Assembly (NCBI GenBank): GCA_029850555.1
Contig: JARCRS010000152.1
Span: forward strand, 1-45,470
Reading direction: 5' to 3'
DNA length: 45,470 nt
Source: an archaeon
Lineage (GTDB): Archaea > Thermoproteota > Nitrososphaeria > Nitrososphaerales > CADDZS01
Program-made: the position numbers and the translations under genes
The notes under the pieces: model-generated
The model's input: only the letters and a program-made list of their open reading frames with translations
Databases searched by the model: none
What the model was told of the DNA's origin: nothing
Part shown: positions 32,250-40,974 of the stretch, in pieces
How positions within the stretch are numbered: the stretch's first letter is position 1
Layout of the letters: every line of letters begins with the position of its first letter

Positions 32250-32801
32250 ATGGAATTCATGGGAGTGGATGTATTGCTCCTTATGATGGCGGCGTCGCTT
32301 GCAGCTATCATCGCAACTGTTATCGCGGTATATTATCGCGCATTCAAATCTGGAAGCTTCGGATTTCATACGACATCTCAAATCAGTCATAGATCCACCG
32401 CGTCTATCGATAATGAAAGCCAAAATTCCAAACATTTCGACCTTAAGGAAGAAATCACTATATCTACAACATCAATTCAGGAAGCCCCTGCTCCTTTTCC
32501 AGAAGAAAGTACATCCTCTACAAAGACCTCGGTACCTGCAGACATCAGCGCGATCGCTGGAATGAGCGCGGTAGCCGCGTCCGCAGCTCCTGTGCTCGTA
32601 ATTGCAACCCCAAAGCGAAGAGGCAGGCCACGTACTAGGTTGCCATCCACAACAACGCCGGGAGCTACTAGAAAAAGAAGAAGCGCAAAACAACCAACAA
32701 TTTCCGAGACAGCGATTCCCATAGCACCCATTTCAACTGACTCCACAATGAAAAATGAAACTGCAATCCCGAGTTCATCGACCCAACAGAATGGCGCATA
32801 A
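32250..32801 (+). CDS. Membrane-anchored protein with disordered tail and AT-hook motif
   Basis: A 183-residue protein of unknown function. One N-terminal membrane helix (about residues 6-28, LLLMMAASLAAIIATVIAVYY) is followed by a Ser/Thr/Pro-rich, probably disordered cytoplasmic tail. Within it PKRRGRPRTR (121-130) is a textbook AT-hook, a minor-groove DNA-binding core GRP flanked by basic residues, with a second basic cluster RKRRSAKQ (141-148). This arrangement would tie DNA to the membrane. Composition is biased, so homology would be hard to trace. Start is ATG 32250 (ATG 32259 also possible). It is convergent with tiaS. Confidence 0.65.
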   Translation: MEFMGVDVLLLMMAASLAAIIATVIAVYYRAFKSGSFGFHTTSQISHRSTASIDNESQNSKHFDLKEEITISTTSIQEAPAPFPEESTSSTKTSVPADISAIAGMSAVAASAAPVLVIATPKRRGRPRTRLPSTTTPGATRKRRSAKQPTISETAIPIAPISTDSTMKNETAIPSSSTQQNGA

Positions 32802-32810
32802 CCAAGAAAT

Positions 32811-32876
32811 TAGAGAAAGCAAGCAGAGAGTTCCTTTACTAAGCTCTTACCTACTTTCTCTAGCTTCTAATTTTTT
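32811..32876 (+). terminator. Convergent terminator between the AT-hook gene and tiaS
   Basis: TAGAGAAAG (32811-32819) can pair with CTTTCTCTA (32854-32862) across a 34-base loop, followed by AATTTTTT ending at 32876. It directly follows the AT-hook gene stop and reaches into the last codons of tiaS. Confidence 0.4.
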
Positions 32877-34252
32877 GGTGTCAATATCCAATCCCTAACA
32901 AGCCTTTCCTGCTCCGTTCGTCCAATCTCCACTTGCAGCTTGCCATGAACGTACCTCTGAAGCGGCTTAGTAAGATGTCTATGCGCTTTCATGTCTGGAA
33001 GATATAGTCTATTTTGGGTTAGCTCTCTCCCGACTTCAGTCCTCGACTTTGAAATAAACTTCGACGTAAACGCGCATTTCTTACATTTGAAACCCTGATT
33101 TCGACCTTCGGAATTCATTTTTCCAAAGCATTTCGGACATATTGGATTCTTTTCAATCCACAAGGACACAAGTTTTCGAGGGATTAAATATTCCAAGTTC
33201 AGAACACTTTGATGTCTAGAAGTTTTCTTTCGAATTCCTCCTCCTACCTCAACCAGATCGCCCTCAGAAAGTGACATGACTTTCATCCTGAAGTTTCCGG
33301 TGGGCTCATATGCCGCACAAGGAATTCGTCCTTGTTCATTTTTTAGTTCGAAGAATACGTGTCCTCCTCTTTCAATGTGAGGTCTAGTTGAAACTGTCCC
33401 CTTTAGTTTGCCCGAAGTATATGCCTTCAATTTTGAGAGATCAATCACATTTTGAAGATGCTCGCCCGTTCCTTGATTTGACCTAAAGATCATGTAACCG
33501 AGAAGATTCTTCAGAGGAAGTATCAGATCGAAAGCCTGCTTGACTGCCCTCGGAGTTTCTCCTCTAATGCCCAGAAGAACGGGATCGGGCCCATGAGGTG
33601 TTATAAGAACGCGATTATTTTCCTCATCGTAGGAATTGTATGTCGACGGCCGCGTCTTGTAATCCATCTTAATTATCTTTGATTTGTCAATACTTCTCTT
33701 CACCTTGCAGCTCTTTCGGTAAGCAATAAGCTCGAAAGTGTGATCATGTTTGAGTTCGTTTCCTATACCTGCTAGGGCTCCAACAAGGCCTTGCCTTTTG
33801 CGTAATCCATAGTATCTAATGCCTATTTTGTCCATAATGGATATTGCTTCCGAAAGGCTTTGCACTTTGAACAAAGCCCTTCTTGAGAACTCGCGCACAG
33901 TATCAGGAATTTTCTCACCTTCGAAGATTGCTAGCCCAGCGTTTGCATGCTTACTCGTTGCAAACCTATCAACCATGTTCTTGCACATTCTGAAAACCTC
34001 GGCCATGGTCAGTTCTGATTCAATACGAAGTACAAGCGATGCATTCCCTCTCGTCTTCCAAGGAATATTCGGATTTAGCCTGATGAGATTTGGATAATCG
34101 ATGAGTCGTGTCTTGTTTTTGTCTTTCAGAAAGCGACTGACTAAATTGAAAGTTAGAAAAGTGGTACACATTCCCTCGCTAGAATCAGTGTCATCTAGTC
34201 CGATATGGAATATTTGGGTCTGTGCTTTTGGACAGATAAATTTACGAATCAA
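32867..34252 (-). CDS. tiaS: tRNA(Ile2) 2-agmatinylcytidine synthetase TiaS
   Basis: Modifies C34 of the CAU-anticodon tRNA-Ile with agmatine so that it reads AUA codons; an archaea-specific essential step. The 461-residue protein begins FHIGLDDTDSSEGMCTTFL (about 14-32), the family's kinase-like signature, followed by IPWKTRGNASLVLRI, an OB-fold (RGGHVFFELKNEQGRIPCAA) and a C-terminal zinc ribbon CPKCFGKM...KCKKC (about 372-393). Length and domain order are standard. Start TTG 34252. It lies 82 bases after the RAM-domain gene on the same strand. Confidence 0.95.
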   Translation of the reverse strand: MIRKFICPKAQTQIFHIGLDDTDSSEGMCTTFLTFNLVSRFLKDKNKTRLIDYPNLIRLNPNIPWKTRGNASLVLRIESELTMAEVFRMCKNMVDRFATSKHANAGLAIFEGEKIPDTVREFSRRALFKVQSLSEAISIMDKIGIRYYGLRKRQGLVGALAGIGNELKHDHTFELIAYRKSCKVKRSIDKSKIIKMDYKTRPSTYNSYDEENNRVLITPHGPDPVLLGIRGETPRAVKQAFDLILPLKNLLGYMIFRSNQGTGEHLQNVIDLSKLKAYTSGKLKGTVSTRPHIERGGHVFFELKNEQGRIPCAAYEPTGNFRMKVMSLSEGDLVEVGGGIRKKTSRHQSVLNLEYLIPRKLVSLWIEKNPICPKCFGKMNSEGRNQGFKCKKCAFTSKFISKSRTEVGRELTQNRLYLPDMKAHRHLTKPLQRYVHGKLQVEIGRTEQERLVRDWILTPKN

Positions 34253-34334
34253 CAGACAAGGGAGACTCAGTGTCCAAGAAGCAAATAAGGAATTTCTTGA
34301 TGGGACTAGTTATACGCTTACAAAGAGCGGTAGC

Positions 34335-34574
34335 CTAGGTTTCCGATTCTACGACAATCATCGTTAGAGTCGATCTTACTTTTTCTAGACGCCTAATCTT
34401 CCAAGTGATCGTTTCCTTGACCTTCTCCATCGTATCTGCTTCGATCTTCGCTACAATATCATATACACCATAGACAATGTAAACTTCCTTTACATTCTCA
34501 GTGTTCTTTATTTCCTTCACCAGTTCTTCCTCTGCTCCAAGATCGGCGTTGATCAGTACGAAGGCAGTCGACAA
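34335..34574 (-). CDS. Stand-alone Lrp/AsnC-type RAM ligand-binding domain protein
   Basis: About 79 residues from TTG 34574 (STAFVLINADLGAEEELV), or 84 from GTG 34589. The sequence is a single alpha-beta sandwich (RAM domain) as found at the C-terminus of Lrp/AsnC regulators, here without a DNA-binding part: VYIVYGVYDIVAKIEADTM is the effector-site region. Such proteins usually bind amino acids and may modulate a full-length Lrp partner by mixed assembly. It precedes tiaS on the same strand and is divergent from tsr3. Confidence 0.85.
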   Translation of the reverse strand: MSTAFVLINADLGAEEELVKEIKNTENVKEVYIVYGVYDIVAKIEADTMEKVKETITWKIRRLEKVRSTLTMIVVESET

Positions 34575-34711
34575 ATGTAGTCCCGTCACTTACCCATTTT
34601 CTCGGTTCTTCATGATAAATACTTTTGCATAAACTGGATTGGGTTTCGGAACTATATTCATACGTAACCTCGAAATTTATTGAATGGAAGGACTAGGGGT
34701 AGAGGTCAAAA

Positions 34712-35263
34712 TTGGTTCTTGAAACTCCCGTGAACCGCCAGGTAAGTGTTCCCGGGATTTTCACTTATGAAATGCGCCAAGACGATCCAGCGAAATGCAC
34801 CTCTGCAAAAATGCGCAAATTTGGGATCGCAAGAAAAATCTCCAAAGAACACATCGCTCAAGACGCCATAGTGCTCAATCCATTGGCAGAATCAATTATT
34901 CTGAATAAAGATAGAGAAATGGCCAGTCGTTTCGGTATTGTTGTGATAGATTGCTCTTGGAATCTTGCCGAAAATGCGTTCAAAATTCGCTTCAGAGGTT
35001 TGCAACGAAAACTTCCCGCACTTCTTGCAGGGAATCCGACAAACTATGCCAAGCTGGCTCGTTTAAGCTCGGTAGAGGCAGTTGCGGCGGCGCTATACAT
35101 CATGGATTACAAAGATCTATCAGAGAAAATTCTCTCCATATACAAATGGGGGCCCACTTTTCTCTCTTTGAACCATGATCCACTCGAGGAATACTCGAAG
35201 GCTCGTGATAACGAGGAATTATTGGAAATTGAAAAAATGTACTTTGCGAATATCAAAGATTGA
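34712..35263 (+). CDS. tsr3: rRNA aminocarboxypropyltransferase Tsr3
   Basis: Transfers the aminocarboxypropyl group of SAM to a hypermodified base in small-subunit rRNA. The 183-residue protein shows the DUF367/Tsr3 signatures DDPAKCTSAKMRKFGIA, AIVLNPLAESIILNKD, VVIDCSWNLAE and RKLPALLAGNPTNYAKLARL, then SSVEAVAAALYIMDY. Start is TTG 34712. RNase P RNA follows on the same strand after 67 bases but has its own promoter. Confidence 0.94.
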   Translation: MVLETPVNRQVSVPGIFTYEMRQDDPAKCTSAKMRKFGIARKISKEHIAQDAIVLNPLAESIILNKDREMASRFGIVVIDCSWNLAENAFKIRFRGLQRKLPALLAGNPTNYAKLARLSSVEAVAAALYIMDYKDLSEKILSIYKWGPTFLSLNHDPLEEYSKARDNEELLEIEKMYFANIKD

Positions 35264-35297
35264 GGATGATGGAACTACCTTTTTCGTCCACCGTAAA

Positions 35298-35307
35298 GGT
35301 TTATCAC
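35298..35307 (+). promoter_or_regulatory. TATA-like element of the RNase P RNA gene
   Basis: GGTTTATCAC lies about 26-33 bases before the 5' end of RNase P RNA deduced from helix P1, the normal archaeal TATA distance. Confidence 0.45.
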
Positions 35308-35330
35308 TTTGTCGGCGCTGAGGAATTATC

Positions 35331-35627
35331 GGTACGAGCAAGCGAGTGGGTCTCGGAGTACTTCTGAGGAAACTCCTCTGTCCGTGCGGTGAATCGCGGC
35401 GTCGAGAGGCGCAATTAGAGATGGTTGGCTCCAGAACAGAAACGATATCCAAACCAGCGTGTACAATGAGGTAGCAATACTGAGGTTTCTGGGGCGGAAT
35501 GAAACGGCTGTCCCGCGAGGACCAAGGCCAAACAGGGAAACGATGACAATCACCGCGAGAGTCCCAGGTAGGCCGCAAAGCTGAATCCCGCTTAAAACAG
35601 AAAGAGGGTTATTACTTGCACGTGCCA
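35331..35627 (+). ncRNA. rnpB: RNase P RNA (archaeal type)
   Basis: The catalytic RNA that trims tRNA 5' ends, about 297 bases. All landmark blocks are present in order: CTGAGGAAACTCC (CR-I, 35364-35376), CAGAACAGAAACGATATC, ATGAAACGGC, GACCAAGGCCAAACAGG, GCTGAATCCCGC and finally AACAGAAAGAGGGTTAT (CR-V, 35596-35612), which pairs with CR-I in helix P4. The ends were set by helix P1: GGTACGAGCAAG (35331-35342) pairs with CTTGCACGTGCC (35615-35626) with one mismatch and one wobble. Two minus-strand open frames over this gene are fortuitous. Confidence 0.94.
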
Positions 35628-35718
35628 ACATCTTTACTCTGCGAGCTCATGCATTAAATGTTCCCTTATTCTTGGATTATAGAGCTTCGGTTCTCTAACA
35701 CTCTTCTAACTGATTTAA

Positions 35719-35991
35719 TTGTGGGACAAGGAAAAAGACGAGCAAATGTCCTTAGAAGAAAAATCAATGGTCAGTAAGCAGCAAACTGTTACTTATTCAA
35801 AAAGTGAATGCATTCCACCTACTCGAGAGAATATGAAGACCTCGGCTGATGTGGAAAGGATGTTCAATTCTCATCTGTGGAAGTTGGACAAAGCTGAAAC
35901 TCAACCAGGTGGAAGCGGTGTTCTTATTCGAATGAGTTGCCCGAGATGTGGAGCAGACAAGGTTGCAATCCTGCAGCAAGATGAAGCCTAA
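35719..35991 (+). CDS. Small protein with one CxxC knuckle, function unknown
   Basis: 90 residues from TTG 35719, or 81 from ATG 35746 (MSLEEKSMV). The acidic, probably disordered N-terminus leads to VERMFNSHLWKLDKAETQ and a C-terminal half-ribbon MSCPRCGADKVAIL. A single CxxC needs a partner or dimer to hold zinc. Codon use is like its neighbours, but I find no family match. It stands alone between RNase P RNA and argF (convergent). It might be an RNA- or ribosome-associated zinc protein; this is only a guess from the ribbon. Confidence 0.5.
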   Translation: MWDKEKDEQMSLEEKSMVSKQQTVTYSKSECIPPTRENMKTSADVERMFNSHLWKLDKAETQPGGSGVLIRMSCPRCGADKVAILQQDEA

Positions 35992-36083
35992 TCCCAGAAG
36001 GGGCCAATCCAACAACTCCGGTCCCGTTCTAGGTGCGGGCAAAAACCTATGAAATATTTATTCGTAATTTGCTCTTTCTCGCA

Positions 36084-37064
36084 TCATGGCTCTATCGAAA
36101 ATTCTTTGAGTAATGTGTAGAGTATGGCTTTCTGGGCATGTAATCTGTTTTCTGTTTCTTTCCAGATTATTGATCTCGGTCCGTCAATTACTTGAGAAAT
36201 CACTTCTTCCCCTCTGTGCGCGGGCAAACAGTGCATGAAAACCGCGTCAGGCTTTGCTTTCGAAAACAGCTCCTGAGTTACTTGATATTTAGGAACAAAC
36301 ACCTCCATTCTTTCTTTCTTTCGTTCTTCGTCTCCCATTGACACGAATGTATCCGTCACAACGACGTCCGCACCTTTGATTGCATCATTTGGGTTTTCAA
36401 GTACCTCAATAAAAGAGCCCGTCACTTTTGAAATTTCACGTGCCTTGGATATAGCTTCCTGCAGAGGAAAATACTTGTCTGGGCATGCTGCAGCGACATT
36501 TATTCCAGCTAGGGCCGAACCTATTAGTAGGGAATTGCAGACATTATTGCCGTCGCCGATCCAGGCAACTTTCAGTCCTTTTAGATTCTTCTTGGATTCT
36601 CTAATCGCCTGGATATCTGCAACTGTTTGGCAAGGATGGTAAAGATCCGAGAGGGCATTTATGACTGGAACATCTGCTGATTTAGAAAAAGATTCTAACG
36701 TTTTATGTGAAAAAACCCTTGCGCAGATTGCATGGCAAAACTGCGAAAGCGTTCTTGCAGTATCCTCCAGAGTCTCTCCCCGAGAAAGTTGCATATCGCG
36801 AGGGCTCAAAACCACCGCGTGCCCACCGAGCTCAAACATTGCGACTTCAAATGAGACGCGTGTTCTTGTACTCGGCTTTTCAAAGAGCAATGCTAGCGAA
36901 GTACCAGGAATCTGATGTTGAAATGTCCGCTCCTTTCTCTCCGCCTTGAACTGATCAGCCAAATCCAAAAGTGTCTTGAATTCAGCCGGAGTAAATTCGT
37001 CTAGAGTTAGCAACACTCTCTTTGTTTGCATTCTCGAATCTTCCTTAGCTATCGACCGGCTCAT
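36084..37064 (-). CDS. argF: Ornithine carbamoyltransferase
   Basis: Makes citrulline from ornithine and carbamoyl phosphate. The carbamoyl phosphate motif STRTR (65-69, in FEKPSTRTRVSFE) and the ornithine-specific HCLPAHRGEEV near the C-terminus are both intact, which separates it from aspartate carbamoyltransferase. The 326 residues include a short extension; ATG at M12 (MQTKRVLLTLDEF) may be the true start, since the first four bases overlap the ACT-protein gene upstream. Together with argG, argH, lysW and lysX it completes the arginine branch in this 6-kb region. Confidence 0.97.
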   Translation of the reverse strand: MSRSIAKEDSRMQTKRVLLTLDEFTPAEFKTLLDLADQFKAERKERTFQHQIPGTSLALLFEKPSTRTRVSFEVAMFELGGHAVVLSPRDMQLSRGETLEDTARTLSQFCHAICARVFSHKTLESFSKSADVPVINALSDLYHPCQTVADIQAIRESKKNLKGLKVAWIGDGNNVCNSLLIGSALAGINVAAACPDKYFPLQEAISKAREISKVTGSFIEVLENPNDAIKGADVVVTDTFVSMGDEERKKERMEVFVPKYQVTQELFSKAKPDAVFMHCLPAHRGEEVISQVIDGPRSIIWKETENRLHAQKAILYTLLKEFSIEP

Positions 37065-37768
37065 TTTGGTATTTCTCCTTTCAACGGTCGCTTTTTTATT
37101 TTCATCCTGCTTTCCGAGATAAGATCAGTCAGAGTTGAGAAAGTTCTCGCAACCTCGTCCATCCTAATCACTATGATTGTATCAGTAAAACAGCTTACAG
37201 TATCTTCGATATTTACGTGGTTTTCCGCAATTTTTGCGTAAATCGAAAGTACAACGCCAGTTGTTCTGACTATTTCAACTGGACTGTGAACGATTACGGC
37301 TGCAAGATCCGACTGTTCATCGAGAATATCGTCATCATGGAAACGTTTGTGAACGCTCGACAGCAGCTTTTGGTCGAACACCATTGTTATTGCGCTGTTG
37401 CTTTCAGAAACCTGGAGGAACTCTTCTTGATAAGAGGCCATAAGGTTCCTTGCAGATTCCATAGATCGTTTTGTTTTCTCGACGCTAAGCTTTGCGACAT
37501 CTGTTCGAACATTAACCACGCTTTGGGCCAGCACACTTTCGATTCCACGGGTCTGGGCCAACTCGAAGCGAGGTTTCACGCGCTTGACAGATGTAACAAC
37601 GGATTCGAAATTCACTTTTCTTCCGAGGCCCTTCTCAACTTTTGGTTTGATTATTCTTGCAATCGCAGTGTAGTTTCCGTACTTTCTGGTCAACGCATCC
37701 TGTAACGAAAGATCGTCATCAATGATCTGTTTCACAGTCTTTGAAATTGAAATTTGCTCGCTGACCAA
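37061..37768 (-). CDS. ACT-domain regulatory-type protein coupled to argF
   Basis: 235 residues. The N-terminal half (DALTRKYGNYTAIARIIKPK, FESVVTSVKRVKPR) looks like a helical/winged-helix module. The C-terminal part AAVIVHSPVEIVRTTGVVLS with NHVNIEDTVSCFTDTIIVI is a clear ACT domain, which binds amino acids. It overlaps argF by four bases on the same strand, so it is translated in step with it and may sense arginine or a precursor. It is divergent from argG across 87 bases and could control both sides. The DNA-binding claim is inference from the N-terminal pattern. Confidence 0.7.
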   Translation of the reverse strand: MVSEQISISKTVKQIIDDDLSLQDALTRKYGNYTAIARIIKPKVEKGLGRKVNFESVVTSVKRVKPRFELAQTRGIESVLAQSVVNVRTDVAKLSVEKTKRSMESARNLMASYQEEFLQVSESNSAITMVFDQKLLSSVHKRFHDDDILDEQSDLAAVIVHSPVEIVRTTGVVLSIYAKIAENHVNIEDTVSCFTDTIIVIRMDEVARTFSTLTDLISESRMKIKKRPLKGEIPK

Positions 37769-37810
37769 TATCGGTCATCACTGACTTATAGCAACAAAAA
37801 TTGACCGAAA

Positions 37811-37820
37811 CTTATATATG
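37811..37820 (+). promoter_or_regulatory. TATA box of the argG operon
   Basis: CTTATATATG lies 36-45 bases before the argG start codon, in the 87-base gap to the divergent ACT-protein/argF genes. This is one of the strongest TATA boxes in the window. Confidence 0.6.
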
Positions 37821-37855
37821 CCTTTTGCAACGGAAACTGAACGAATTCACCAAAA

Positions 37856-39121
37856 TTGTCGGAAAAAGTAGTTCTAGCTTACTCCGGTGGCCTCGACACA
37901 TCTGTTTCAATAAAATGGATCAAAGAAAAATATGGCCTTGATGTTATAACCTGTACAGTAGATGTGGGCCAGAAAGAAGATCTCTTTGAGATAGAGCAAA
38001 GATCAAGGAAAATTGGCGCGCTCGCCCACTACACAATTGACGCAAAGGATGAATTTGTAAATGACTACATCTGGAAGAGTGTGAAGGCAAACAGCCTCTA
38101 TCAAGGATCTTACCCTTTGAGTACAGCTCTCGCTAGGCCCTTGCTTGCAACAAAGCTTGTCGAAGTTGCGGAAAAAGAAGATGCAGTTGCAGTAGCACAC
38201 GGATCTACTGGAAAGGGAAACGATCAAGTGCGCTTTGATGTTACGATAAGAGCCCTTAACCCAAAGCTAAGAGTCATTGCCCCAGTTAGAGAATGGAACC
38301 TCAATCGGGAGGACGAAATAAAATACGCAAGGAAAAATGGCATACCAATCTCTGAATCGAAGTCCGTATTTTCGACAGATCAAAACCTTTGGGGAAGATC
38401 TATAGAAAGCGGCCCGCTTGAAGATCCATTTGAAGAACCTCCGGACGAAGCTTTTGAATGGTGTGTTCCGCTAGCAAACACCCCGAATCAAGCTGAGTAT
38501 ATGGAAATCGAATTCGAAAAAGGTATACCGGTAAGCGTTGATGGAAAAAGCGTAGATCCTGTGAATCTAATCAACTACGTTAACGCTAAAGCCGGACTGA
38601 ATGGCTTCGGAGTTATCGATCACATGGAGGATAGGCTAGTCGGAATCAAGTCAAGAGAGGTCTACGAGTGTCCTGCGGCACTTACGCTAATTGGAGCTCA
38701 CAAAGATCTTGAAAAACTCGTCTTAACTAGGCACGAATTAGCCTTCAAGTCGAAGATCGAAGAAGAGTGGTCCTGGCTTGTCTATTCGGGTCTTTGGCAA
38801 GAGCCTCTTAGGAGTGAGCTAGACACGTTTGTGGACGCGACTCAGGAACGAGTGAGCGGTACTGTCCGAGTGAAATTCTTCAAAGGAGCTATGAGAGTCG
38901 TGGGACGCAAATCGGAGAATTCGCTTTACGAGCATAGACTTTCAACATATGATCGAACCTCAACTTTCGATCAGAATGCGGCGGTCGGTTTCATTCAGTT
39001 ATGGGGACTGCCATCAATTGTCGCAAACGGGAAGAGATTAGCTAAGAGAGCCAACGGAAGAATGAAAACTGTTCCTTTGGCAAGACGATATTCAAGCTCT
39101 TCTCGAAAGAACGGTCACTAG
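37856..39121 (+). CDS. argG: Argininosuccinate synthase
   Basis: Condenses citrulline with aspartate using ATP. The P-loop-like LAYSGGLDTSVSIKW at residues 6-20 is the PP-loop signature, followed by AVAHGSTGKGNDQVRFD (citrulline/aspartate site). The 421 residues are a normal length; the last 20 are a basic tail (RRYSSSSRKNGH). Start TTG 37856. First gene of the plus-strand run argG-argH-lysW-lysX. Confidence 0.97.
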   Translation: MSEKVVLAYSGGLDTSVSIKWIKEKYGLDVITCTVDVGQKEDLFEIEQRSRKIGALAHYTIDAKDEFVNDYIWKSVKANSLYQGSYPLSTALARPLLATKLVEVAEKEDAVAVAHGSTGKGNDQVRFDVTIRALNPKLRVIAPVREWNLNREDEIKYARKNGIPISESKSVFSTDQNLWGRSIESGPLEDPFEEPPDEAFEWCVPLANTPNQAEYMEIEFEKGIPVSVDGKSVDPVNLINYVNAKAGLNGFGVIDHMEDRLVGIKSREVYECPAALTLIGAHKDLEKLVLTRHELAFKSKIEEEWSWLVYSGLWQEPLRSELDTFVDATQERVSGTVRVKFFKGAMRVVGRKSENSLYEHRLSTYDRTSTFDQNAAVGFIQLWGLPSIVANGKRLAKRANGRMKTVPLARRYSSSSRKNGH

Positions 39122-39150
39122 AACTTCTTTTTCCGTAGAGAGAAGAACAA

Positions 39151-40791
39151 ATGAACCGATCTAGTGCTGCTCTTTTGCTGAAAAAAGCTCGCGCAAGCAA
39201 CAGCAAGATTAAGGATAAAAAAGAAGGTCAACGAGACATAATTCATTCTGCGAGACTGGGCGCCTTTTCTGCGAGCGCAGCGAAGTATACATCTTCAATT
39301 GACATTGATCGAAGAATTCTTGAAGCGGTAATCGATGTCAACATTGCGCATGTCCTCATGCTATCGGAGCAAAAGATTATTTCCAAGTCATCTTCGAAGC
39401 AAGTCATAATCGCCCTAAAGAAGATCCCAAGAGATTTTCAGCTGAATGATTTTCTCGAAGACGTTCACATGAACGTTGAGGATTATGTGATTTCTAAAGC
39501 AGGCAAAGAAGCTGGAGGAATGCTGAATATCGCGAAGAGTAGAAACGACCAAGTCGCCACTGCTCTTAGAATTACGTTAAGAGACCATCTTCTGGGCCTT
39601 GCACGTGAGCTGATCACTCTTGAGCAGGTACTACTCGCGAAAGCTTTCCAAAATGCAGCCGCAGTCATGCCAGGGTATACACACCTGCAAAGAGCGCAAC
39701 CGATCACATTAGGCCACCATCTTTTGGCTCATGAAGAAACCTTCGAACGAGATCTGGAGAGGATTATTCAGTGCTATTTGAGAATGAACAAGTGCCCAAT
39801 GGGGGCGGGAGCACTAGCTTCTAGCGGTTTCCTTCTGAATAGAAAGCTAGTTGCGACATTGCTCGGTTTCGACGGCCTGATTGAAAACTCGTTGGATGCC
39901 GTGTCGGCAAGAGACTTTGTTATCGAAAGCATCTATGATTGCGCTCAGATCATGAGCGATGTGAGCAAACTCGCTGAAGAAATCATACTGTGGACGAGCA
40001 AAGAGTTCTCATTTGCGGTAATATCTGATAAATTTGCTGCAACATCGAGCATGATGCCTCAAAAGAAAAATGCGATAGTTCCCGAGGTTGCGCGGGCTAG
40101 AACTTCGCAAGTTGCAGCTGATCTCGTGGCTGCTCTTGGCATAGTCAAATCTTTGCCTTTGAGCTATAATCTTGATCTCCAAGAGCTAACTCGCAACCTC
40201 TGGACTGCGATTGACAAGACTCTCGATACTTTACGACTTTTTTCAGAGATGATTACAGAGTTGAAATTCAACGAGGAAATAATGGATCAGGCTGTCCAAG
40301 GTGATGAAACTCTTTTTGCGACAGAGGTCGCAGATTATCTAGTCACTAATTATGGAATGCCCTTTAGGGAGGCTCATTCCCGCGTCAGCGCTTTGGTTAG
40401 GAATGCAGAGTCTTCCGGAAACTTGAGAAAGGCGTTTACCGGTAGCGCCGAAGAAGACATCTCTTCAATTCTTGGAGTTGCAATTTCGAAAAAAGAATTG
40501 TCTGGGTTGATGGACCCTCACCTAGTTCTCTCTAGACGCAGGACAATAGGATCTCCTAATCCTAGACTAGTAAAACAAAGCTGCAAATCTCATACCGTCG
40601 TGATTTCAAAATACAAAAGAAAATTCGATAGATTGGAACAGAAAGTGATTCTTGGAAAGAATAGACTCATGTCCCGTGTAGACCAAGAGATCGGAGCCTA
40701 TCTTACGATGAACAAGAATGAACAGGTAGAAACCGGCACGACGACGAAAAAGTGGATCTCGGAAACTCAAAACAGGGCGGAGGTGAAATGA
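39151..40791 (+). CDS. argH: Argininosuccinate lyase
   Basis: Splits argininosuccinate to arginine and fumarate. Family motifs are HMNVEDYVISKAGKEAGGML with KSRNDQVATALR, GYTHLQRAQPITLGHHLLA and the signature SSMMPQKKNAIVPEVARA near residue 300 (usually PQKKNPD). At 546 residues it is about 70-80 longer than most, with a basic N-terminal extension and a C-terminal addition after residue 470. It starts 29 bases after argG; the stop lies next to lysW. Confidence 0.95.
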   Translation: MNRSSAALLLKKARASNSKIKDKKEGQRDIIHSARLGAFSASAAKYTSSIDIDRRILEAVIDVNIAHVLMLSEQKIISKSSSKQVIIALKKIPRDFQLNDFLEDVHMNVEDYVISKAGKEAGGMLNIAKSRNDQVATALRITLRDHLLGLARELITLEQVLLAKAFQNAAAVMPGYTHLQRAQPITLGHHLLAHEETFERDLERIIQCYLRMNKCPMGAGALASSGFLLNRKLVATLLGFDGLIENSLDAVSARDFVIESIYDCAQIMSDVSKLAEEIILWTSKEFSFAVISDKFAATSSMMPQKKNAIVPEVARARTSQVAADLVAALGIVKSLPLSYNLDLQELTRNLWTAIDKTLDTLRLFSEMITELKFNEEIMDQAVQGDETLFATEVADYLVTNYGMPFREAHSRVSALVRNAESSGNLRKAFTGSAEEDISSILGVAISKKELSGLMDPHLVLSRRRTIGSPNPRLVKQSCKSHTVVISKYKRKFDRLEQKVILGKNRLMSRVDQEIGAYLTMNKNEQVETGTTTKKWISETQNRAEVK

Positions 40792-40800
40792 GAAAAGATG

Positions 40801-40974
40801 ATGGAAACAAAATGCCTAGAATGTGAAGCAAACATGAAGATTAACGACGACTCAGTAGTGGGCGAAATCATATCCTGCCCAGATTGCGGAGCAGATTACG
40901 AAGTAGCCTCACTAAACAATGGAACTGTCACTATCAAAGTCGCAGAAAGCGTCAAGGAAGATTGGGGTGAGTAA
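40801..40974 (+). CDS. lysW: Amino-group carrier protein LysW
   Basis: A 57-residue (58 if the preceding ATG 40798 is used) acidic carrier that holds glutamate or 2-aminoadipate on its C-terminal Glu during arginine or lysine synthesis. It has zinc knuckles CLEC (5-8) and CPDC (28-31) and the invariant C-terminal EDWGE to which the substrate is attached. AGGTGA at 40781-40786 is its ribosome site. It sits between argH and lysX; the TAA stop overlaps the lysX frame. Confidence 0.96.
   Translation: METKCLECEANMKINDDSVVGEIISCPDCGADYEVASLNNGTVTIKVAESVKEDWGE

Noticed and set aside
32472-32746. Minus-strand frames of 73 and 89 codons over the AT-hook gene
   Set aside because: Shadows of a low-complexity Ala/Ser/Pro-rich coding region on the plus strand.
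35326-35631. Minus-strand frame of 101 codons with two hydrophobic stretches, and a second one at 35219-35578
   Set aside because: They lie opposite RNase P RNA, whose conserved blocks and P1 helix explain the sequence.
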